A DNA stretch of 64,000 nt from Nocardiopsis sp. FIRDI 009. GTDB taxonomy: Bacteria; Actinomycetota; Actinomycetes; Streptosporangiales; Streptosporangiaceae. The position numbers were made by a program, and so were the translations under genes. This document shows positions 58,236-64,000 of the stretch, piece by piece; the first letter of the stretch is position 1, and every line of letters starts with the position of its first letter. The notes under the pieces were generated by a model. It made no database searches and was not told the DNA's origin. It saw only the letters and a list, made by a program, of their open reading frames with translations. The DNA is taken from positions 1 to 64,000 of the forward strand of contig NZ_QPNC01000031.1 of the NCBI RefSeq assembly GCF_003386285.1, written 5' to 3'.

Positions 58236-61200
58236 TTGCCTCTTGTGGAATTCGGCGTGCTCGGCCCCATTGTCGCGTGGTCCGGAGGTCGACAGCTGTC
58301 GGTCGGCGGGCCGCGCCAGCGCTGTGTGCTCGGGGCCCTGCTGCTCCACCTCGGACGTGAGGTCACGGTCGATCAGCTGATCTCCTACCTCTGGAACGAC
58401 GATCCTCCGCGCACGGCGAGATCGGTCATCCAGGTTCAGATCCACCACCTGCGCCAGCTGCTCTCCGACAGCATCGTCACGACCTCCGGCGGTTACCTGC
58501 TGGACGTCGCCCCGGAGAGCGTCGACCTGCACCGGTTCCGGAACCTGCGCGAGCGCGCCGCCAACGCCGAACCGGAGGTCGCGGTCGAACTCCTGGAGCG
58601 GGCGTTGGCCTGCTGGCGGGGGGTCCCGTTCTCCGGGGTCGGCTCCGACTTCCTCGAACACTCGGTCGTCGTCCCCCTGCGGGAGGAGTGGTGGTCCGCC
58701 GTCGTCGCGTGGGCGTCGCACGCCCTCGCCCTCGGTCGGCAGGCGGAGGTGGTGTCCCGGCTCACCCCGATGGTGAGCGAGGAGCCGTTCCGGGAGCGGT
58801 TGCACCATCTGCTGATCACCGCCCTGTGGCGGGACAACGAACGCGCCAAGGCGCTTGCCGTGTACGAGACCTTCCGGACCAACCTCGCCGAGGAGCTCGG
58901 GGTCGATCCGGGACCGGAACTCACCGCCCTGCACGGGAGGATCCTCCGGGACGAGGCGCGGACCCACCGGGGGGAGACCCCCCGGGACCCCGAAGAAGGG
59001 CACGACGCCGGTTTCGTGGTGCGCAACGACCTGCCGCGCGACCTGCCGGACTTCACCGGTCGCCGGGAGCACCTGCGGCTTCTGGAGGACGTGGCCAGCG
59101 ATGACGACGAGCGCGCCAAGGTCTGCGTGATCACCGGGGCCGGGGGCGAGGGGAAGACCACCACCGCGGTCCGTTTCGGCTACGAGTCCGCCAAGCGCTT
59201 CCCCGACGGGCAGCTGTTCATCGACCTCTACGGGTACACGGCGAACAAGGAGCCGCTCGACCCGTCCTCGGCGCTGGCGGCGCTCCTGCGCGCGGTCGGG
59301 GTGCGGCCCGAGTCGGTTCCCGAGTCCCTCGACGAGCGGTCGGCGTTGTGGCGGGCCACGCTCATGGGGCGCAGGGTGCTGGTCATCCTGGACAACGCGG
59401 CCAGTTACGCGCAGGTCAGCCCGCTTCTTCCGTCCTCCCCCGGGTCGATGACCCTCATCACGACCCGCAACGACCTCTCCGGTCTGAGCGGTGCGCGGTT
59501 CCTCTCCCTGGGGATGTTCGACGAGGCGACCTCACTGGAACTCCTCGAAAGGGTCGTCGGCGGGGACCGCGTACGCGGTGAGCCGGAGGCGGCGCGTGAC
59601 ATCGTCCGCATCTGCGGCGGCCTCCCCCTGGCGCTCCGGGTCATCGCGGGTCGCATGGTGAGCCGTCCCCGCTGGTCGTTCGCGCACGTCGCCAGGCGGC
59701 TCGGCGAGCGCAACCGCACGTTCCGCGAGCTGCGGGTCGAGGGGCAGAGCGTGGAGTCCGCGATCGACCTCTCCTACCAGAGCCTCACCGACGACCAACG
59801 GCGTGCCTTCCTCATGCTCGGCCTGATGATCGGGAACACGGTCGACCTGGGCGGGGCGGCCGCACTGCTGGACGTGGAACTGGAGGAGGCCGACGACACC
59901 CTCCAGGAACTCGTCGGTGTGTGCCTCCTGAACGAGCCGAAGGGGGACGTGTACCGGCTCCACGACCTGATCAGGTCCTTCTCCCTGGACCGTGCGCTCA
60001 CCGAGTTCGACGGCCGGCAGGTCGAGTCCGCGCGGACCCGGCTGGCGGGCTTCTACCTGGAGACCGCTCAGCACGCGGCGGAGCTCATGGGCACGCACGC
60101 GCACGCGGACGCCGACGCGGAACGGCCGCGGCACCGCACCTACCTGTCGGACCGGGAGGACGCGGAGAACTGGTTCTCCCTCCATCAGGAGAACCTGACG
60201 GACACGGTCGAGTACTTCGCCGCGGGCGACAACGGTGACAGCGCCTGGCGCCTGGCGGAGTCGGTGTGGCGGTACTACGCGCTCCACGGCCACATGTCGC
60301 TGCTGCTCAGTTCGCAACAGCGGGCGTTCCAGGTCAGCGACAGGCAGGGGAACCGGCGCGGCCGGGCGGTGACCCTCATCGGGCTGGGGATCGCCCACTG
60401 CCTCTCGGGGCGGTTCGACGAATCCCTGGAGATGCTCACGGAGGCGCGGGACCTGCTGGAGTCGGTCGGGGACGCCAGGGGGATGATCCGCGCGCTGGCC
60501 AACCTGGCCATGGTGTACGAGCGGCTGGGCCGGTTCGAGGACGCCAGAGCGGCGATGGGGGGTGTCCTGGAGTACGCGATGAGTGTCGGGGACACGAGGG
60601 TGGAGGCGTTGCAGTCGGGCAACCTGGCCATGATCCACCGTGTACTGGGGGAGTACCGGGAGGCACTGGACTACTGCGAGCGGGCGCTGCGCAAGTCCAG
60701 CGGCGACGACAACGGAGACCTGGAGTCACGGGCGAAGCTCACCATGGGAGAGGCCCACCTCGGTCTCGGTGACCTGGAGAGCGCCTTCCGTGCCCTGAAC
60801 GACGCCATGGAGCGCGCCCGGCGGTCGCAGCTCGTGGCGAGCCAGATCTACATCCACAACGCCCTCGGCGTCGCCCACCGGGCCGCCGGCCACTGGGACC
60901 AGGCGGTCGAGTGCCACACCGAGGCACTGGCGCTCGGCGAGGCGTCGGGCAACCGGAGCGGGGACGCGGAGATCCGCACCGATCTCGGTATGACCCACCA
61001 CGCCGCCGGGCGCCACGAGGAGGCCGCCGCCGAGTTGGCGGAGGCCCACGCCCTGGCCGTCGAGCGCGGTGAGCGCTACATCGCGGCGCGGGCCGCGCTC
61101 GCCCTGGGGCGGCTCCCGGAACCGGTGATGCCCGCCGACCGCGCCCGCGCACTCCTCCGGGACGCCGAACGGACCCTGGCCGGGATGGCGGTTCCCGAGG

Positions 61201-61244
61201 CGGAGCAGGCCCGCGCGGCCCTGGCCTCGCTCGACGCCGGCTGA
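58236..61244 (+). CDS. SARP/AfsR-type regulator (BTAD, NB-ARC, TPR)
   Basis: 1002 residues from TTG 58236; GTG 58245 is an alternative. OmpR-type winged helix about 1-90 (VDQLISYLWNDDPPRTARSV), BTAD about 100-245, NB-ARC ATPase with P-loop VITGAGGEGKTTTAVRF (about 297-313) and VLVILDNAAS, then TPR repeats from about 640 to the end. AfsR-type proteins activate secondary-metabolism genes, often under serine/threonine kinase control. No biosynthetic cluster is adjacent in the window. Confidence 0.93.
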   Translation: MPLVEFGVLGPIVAWSGGRQLSVGGPRQRCVLGALLLHLGREVTVDQLISYLWNDDPPRTARSVIQVQIHHLRQLLSDSIVTTSGGYLLDVAPESVDLHRFRNLRERAANAEPEVAVELLERALACWRGVPFSGVGSDFLEHSVVVPLREEWWSAVVAWASHALALGRQAEVVSRLTPMVSEEPFRERLHHLLITALWRDNERAKALAVYETFRTNLAEELGVDPGPELTALHGRILRDEARTHRGETPRDPEEGHDAGFVVRNDLPRDLPDFTGRREHLRLLEDVASDDDERAKVCVITGAGGEGKTTTAVRFGYESAKRFPDGQLFIDLYGYTANKEPLDPSSALAALLRAVGVRPESVPESLDERSALWRATLMGRRVLVILDNAASYAQVSPLLPSSPGSMTLITTRNDLSGLSGARFLSLGMFDEATSLELLERVVGGDRVRGEPEAARDIVRICGGLPLALRVIAGRMVSRPRWSFAHVARRLGERNRTFRELRVEGQSVESAIDLSYQSLTDDQRRAFLMLGLMIGNTVDLGGAAALLDVELEEADDTLQELVGVCLLNEPKGDVYRLHDLIRSFSLDRALTEFDGRQVESARTRLAGFYLETAQHAAELMGTHAHADADAERPRHRTYLSDREDAENWFSLHQENLTDTVEYFAAGDNGDSAWRLAESVWRYYALHGHMSLLLSSQQRAFQVSDRQGNRRGRAVTLIGLGIAHCLSGRFDESLEMLTEARDLLESVGDARGMIRALANLAMVYERLGRFEDARAAMGGVLEYAMSVGDTRVEALQSGNLAMIHRVLGEYREALDYCERALRKSSGDDNGDLESRAKLTMGEAHLGLGDLESAFRALNDAMERARRSQLVASQIYIHNALGVAHRAAGHWDQAVECHTEALALGEASGNRSGDAEIRTDLGMTHHAAGRHEEAAAELAEAHALAVERGERYIAARAALALGRLPEPVMPADRARALLRDAERTLAGMAVPEAEQARAALASLDAG

Positions 61245-61275
61245 GGGCGGTCCGCCCGCGGGCGCCTCCGCCCGT

Positions 61276-62079
61276 TCAGTGGAACACCCGTCTCCCGCGC
61301 GGCCTCGTCCAGCCTCCGTTCCTGCGCATGGACCTCAGGTACAGCCTGCTCGGCAGCGCGCGGAGGGCGCGCGGCAGGCGCGGGTACACCGCGCGGGTCA
61401 CCCGGACCAGACGGTCGAACCGCCGCTGCCGTGCCGGGGACCAGGGGATCTCGAAGTCCTCGCGCAGGTGTGGGGGGAGCAGTCCGCCCGCGAGGAACCG
61501 CTGGACGGACGTGACCGGCCACCACAGCCGGTTGTCGGGCCGGAAGACCTGACGGGAGAGGCCCAGCGCCGTCTCCCCCACCTCCAGCCGCTCGACCGCC
61601 TCCGCCCAGTAGGCGTCGAAGTCCTCGGGGGTGGCGGGCCAGTCCTCCTCGGGCAGACCCAGGGCGGTGGCGAACACCGCCGCCTCGCGCAGGAAGACGG
61701 CGAACTCGTCCCCGTCGATCTCGCCGACGGTCATCTCGTACAGCCGCGTCCACGTGTGGAACAGCGTGGCGGCCACCCAGAGCAGGAGGTCGTGGTCGAG
61801 CGCCCGGTACCCGGGGCCGTTCACCCGGCGGTGCATGGCGCGGACGATCGCCTGGACGCGCGCCCGCTCCTCGTCGGTGCCGAGGGAGGTGCCGTACACG
61901 TAGTAGAGCGTGCCGCGCAGGCGGTCGAGCGGGCGCGAGGCGAAGTCGCTGTGGTCGTGCACGCCCTGGGCGACGCTCGGATGGGCGATCTGGAGCAGGA
62001 TGGCGTACGCGGCGCCTCCGAGCAGACTGGCCTCGGAGTGGATCCGGCGCAGTGGTGACTCTTCGGACGATCGACCCAT
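61276..62079 (-). CDS. MpaB/DUF2236-family oxygenase-like protein
   Basis: 267 residues. Motifs of the MpaB (latex-clearing-protein-like) family: LLGGAAYAILLQIAHPSVAQ, GTLYYVYGTSLGTDEERARV, and LLLWVAATLFHTWTRLYE with likely heme-ligand histidines. Members are heme-dependent oxygenases or of unknown function. Convergent with the SARP gene. Substrate unknown. Confidence 0.87.
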   Translation of the reverse strand: MGRSSEESPLRRIHSEASLLGGAAYAILLQIAHPSVAQGVHDHSDFASRPLDRLRGTLYYVYGTSLGTDEERARVQAIVRAMHRRVNGPGYRALDHDLLLWVAATLFHTWTRLYEMTVGEIDGDEFAVFLREAAVFATALGLPEEDWPATPEDFDAYWAEAVERLEVGETALGLSRQVFRPDNRLWWPVTSVQRFLAGGLLPPHLREDFEIPWSPARQRRFDRLVRVTRAVYPRLPRALRALPSRLYLRSMRRNGGWTRPRGRRVFH

Positions 62080-62663
62080 GTCTGGATCGTAGGACAGTCA
62101 CCGTTCCCGGTGGATATGGCGCGCCCGTGCGTCCGACGCGGTCTCGGGTCCGAGCGCGGCGGGCGGGACGGGGACGGCCTCTGTGATCGGTACCTGACTT
62201 TACGGGACAGGAAAATATAACCCCGAAGACAGGTCTGGTCGGCGTGGCGTGTGCGCGGACCCCGCTTCCCCGGATTTCCGGGTGGACCACCGCGTCTATC
62301 TGTTAACTGTATTTCCAGTTGAGAATGGAAACGGTCGTCGTCGTGGCTCCAGTACCAGTGCCCACCGGTGGTCACGGGGGTTTTCACACTGGTACGGCCG
62401 TGCGTGTCCGCCCCGGTCGCGCGGGTGTGTTGACGGTCGGTAGGCCCCTCCCTACCGTCGTCCGAAGCGGGTGGAATGGATTTTTCGCGGAAACTCGAAA
62501 AACCACGACAAAGTAGTCAGATCCGTTCCGGAGAACATTCGACTCCGCGCACGGTGACCGCCCGCCCTGGGCTCGAAGGGCCCGGGTCATCCCGCTACGA
62601 CCCCGGTGCTCCGCACCGCGCCAGACGCGTCCGGGGTCGTGACCCGTCACGAAGGGTTCGCAG
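62080..62663. other. Promoter region of the LPMO gene
   Basis: No gene. Two inverted repeats: TTTCCA-N8-TGGAAA (62312-62331) and TTTTTCG-N8-CGAAAAA (62481-62502). The stretch 62200-62330 is relatively AT-rich. One or both repeats may be operators for carbon-source control of the LPMO gene. Confidence 0.45.
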
Positions 62664-63191
62664 ATGAAGATTCGCGGCAGACTCCGCTCGCTCGCCGCCG
62701 TCGCGGCGGCGACGGCCCTGGCCTTCACCCTGATGCCCGCGGGTGTGGCCAGCGCCCACGGCTACGTCTCCTCTCCCCCCAGCCGCCAGGCCCAGTGCGC
62801 CGCGGGTGTCGTGGAGTGCGGCGGCATCAAGTGGGAACCGCAGAGCGTCGAGGGCCCCAAGGGCCTCTACAGCTGTTCCGGCGGTAACGCCAGGTTCGCC
62901 GAGCTCGACGACGACAACTACGGGTGGGACGTCACCCCGGTCAGCTCGACCCTGACCTTCACCTGGACGTTCACCGCCGCCCACGCCACGACCGACTGGG
63001 TGTACTACGTCGACGGGCAGGAGGTCGCCAGATTCGGCTACGGGGGCCACCGCCCGCCGTGGACCGTGGCCCACACCGTCGACCTGAGCGCCTACAGCGG
63101 CCAGCACAAGATCCTCGCCGTGTGGAACATCGCCGACACCGCCAACGCCTTCTACTCCTGCGTGGACGTCAACGTCGGCGCCGCCGCCTGA
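62664..63191 (+). CDS. AA10 lytic polysaccharide monooxygenase
   Basis: 175 residues. Sec signal peptide cleaved after ASA, so the mature chain begins HGYVSSPPSRQ: His1 of the copper histidine brace. The second brace histidine is probably in the AAHATTDWVYYVDG region. Cysteines pair in QCAAGVVECGG and YSCSGG. Compact single-domain enzyme with no carbohydrate-binding module. Such enzymes cleave chitin or cellulose oxidatively outside the cell. Stand-alone gene with its own promoter and terminator. Confidence 0.95.
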   Translation: MKIRGRLRSLAAVAAATALAFTLMPAGVASAHGYVSSPPSRQAQCAAGVVECGGIKWEPQSVEGPKGLYSCSGGNARFAELDDDNYGWDVTPVSSTLTFTWTFTAAHATTDWVYYVDGQEVARFGYGGHRPPWTVAHTVDLSAYSGQHKILAVWNIADTANAFYSCVDVNVGAAA

Positions 63192-63215
63192 CCCCGCGGG
63201 GCCACCCCCACCGGT

Positions 63216-63245
63216 CCCCGGCCCGGCTCCCTCACCGGGCCGGGG
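63216..63245 (+). terminator. Hairpin terminator of the LPMO gene
   Basis: CCCCGGCCCGG and CCGGGCCGGGG, perfect 11-bp stem, 8-base loop, 25 bases after the stop codon. Confidence 0.65.
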
Positions 63246-63395
63246 CAACCGGACCCCGGCACCCCGCCCCGCGGGTGGTGCGGACACCCCCCGGCGCGTG
63301 GCGCCCCCACCACCCGCGGCCCCAGGCCCGCCCCACCCCGCTTCGGCGGGCCTGGTTCATGGCCCGGGAAGCCCCGTGATCCCTAGGTTCGGGGT

Positions 63396-64000
63396 ATGAG
63401 CACACGTGCGGCCGACGGCCCCTCCACACGGACCGGACCGGAGCGGCGGATCCTCGACCTCGACGCGCTGCGCGGCTTCGCGCTGCTGGGGATCCTCGTC
63501 GTCAACATCGGCTTCTTCGCCTCCGGCTACGCCTTCCACCAGGTGCACGACCCCGCCTTCGACTCACCGCTCGACCGGGGCGCGCACTGGTTGGTGACGA
63601 TGTTCTTCGAGATGAAGTTCTACCTGCTGTTCTCGTTCCTGTTCGGGTACAGCTTCACGCTCCAGCTCGACTCGGCCCGGCGGCGGGGCGTCGGCTTCGC
63701 CGGAAGGTTCCTGCGGCGGCTGGCGGGACTGTTCGTCATCGGCGCCCTGCACGCGGTGCTGCTGTTCCAGGGCGACATCCTCACCACCTACGCGGTCCTC
63801 GGGCTGGTCCTGCTCGCCCTGCACCGGATGCGGGCGCCCGCGGCCCTGGTCACGGCGGCGGTGCTGATCGGGCTCGTCGCGGTCATGATGCGCTGGGCCG
63901 GGATCAGCGGAGCGGCCCCCTTCGACGCGGAGGCCGCCCTGGCCGCGGGCGAGGCGACCACGGCCGCGCTGGCGGGAAGTCCGCTGACCGTCATCGGCGA
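63396..64000 (+). CDS. DUF418 family membrane protein (partial, runs off the window)
   Basis: 201 codons seen from ATG 63396; the 3' end is beyond 64000. RILDLDALRGFALLGILVVN is the classic DUF418 (YeiB-like) opening, followed by multiple spans (MFFEMKFYLLFSFLFGYSF, LAGLFVIGALHAVLLFQGD, TTYAVLGLVLLALH). Inner-membrane protein of uncertain function, related to acyltransferase-like membrane proteins. Confidence 0.9.
   Translation, partial: MSTRAADGPSTRTGPERRILDLDALRGFALLGILVVNIGFFASGYAFHQVHDPAFDSPLDRGAHWLVTMFFEMKFYLLFSFLFGYSFTLQLDSARRRGVGFAGRFLRRLAGLFVIGALHAVLLFQGDILTTYAVLGLVLLALHRMRAPAALVTAAVLIGLVAVMMRWAGISGAAPFDAEAALAAGEATTAALAGSPLTVIG

Noticed and set aside
1..64000. CRISPR arrays, rRNA genes, insertion sequences, riboswitches
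   Set aside because: I looked for regularly spaced repeats, rRNA signatures, transposase motifs and TPP-like elements near the TenA-like gene and found none I could support.

Overview
The window is high-GC actinobacterial DNA, probably from the Nocardiopsis/Streptosporangiales side of the phylum (inference from gene content). It looks origin-proximal. It carries a DLW-39 gene next to tRNA-Ala, the conserved block of cyclophilin, rhomboid protease, crgA, pknB, pknA, pbpA, rodA, pstP, fhaB and fhaA that sits near dnaA/gyrA in actinobacteria, and several perfect DnaA boxes.

Layout. 1-2150: a small phage-type protein, an XRE/DUF5753-type regulator and DLW-39. 2149-5165: tRNA-Ala(UGC) followed by a 3-kb decayed integrative element bounded by a 45-bp duplication of the tRNA 3' end, with fused rep and int fragments and relics of small membrane proteins. 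5.6-19 kb: whiB-like gene, cyclophilin, rhomboid, crgA, and the minus-strand cell-wall/phosphosignalling operon joined by 4-nt stop/start overlaps. 19-36.7 kb: tRNA-Leu(CAG), a TenA-like gene, rhodanese, a PAS/GAF histidine kinase, an anti-sigma-type ATPase and STAS protein, a glycosyltransferase, DUF4446, pheA, serS, proteasome activator bpa, quinone oxidoreductase, a ParA/MinD-like ATPase, two universal stress proteins, a DrrAB-type ABC transporter and a DUF4097 protein.

37153-49574 is an apparently complete 12.4-kb actinomycete integrative and conjugative element (AICE) inserted in the 3' end of tRNA-Ser(UGA) with a 40-bp direct repeat. Its core is int, xis, a RepSA-like HUH initiator, an FtsK/TraB-type transfer ATPase, a Pra-like activator and a tandem-winged-helix GntR regulator. 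It also carries unusual cargo: two XRE proteins with a phospholipase-D-like C-terminal domain, a stand-alone double Clp-N protein, a Clp-N/Nudix fusion, an HD-domain protein and three tiny membrane proteins. Operator-like repeats stand in front of most of its transcription units. The decayed element at tRNA-Ala is a relative: it shares the rep/int family, the divergent trio of small membrane proteins, and a TGTGC-N6-TGTGC arm motif on each side of the att core.

49.6-64 kb: allantoicase with a LysR regulator, a DUF4442 thioesterase-like protein, a stand-alone DnaN paralogue followed by DnaA boxes, a DUF2786 protein, membrane and Nudix proteins, a two-gene exported pair, a small acidic protein next to a large SARP/AfsR-type regulator, an MpaB-family oxygenase, an AA10 lytic polysaccharide monooxygenase and the start of a DUF418 membrane protein cut by the window end.

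All calls rest on reading the sequence and on family knowledge; no database search was run.
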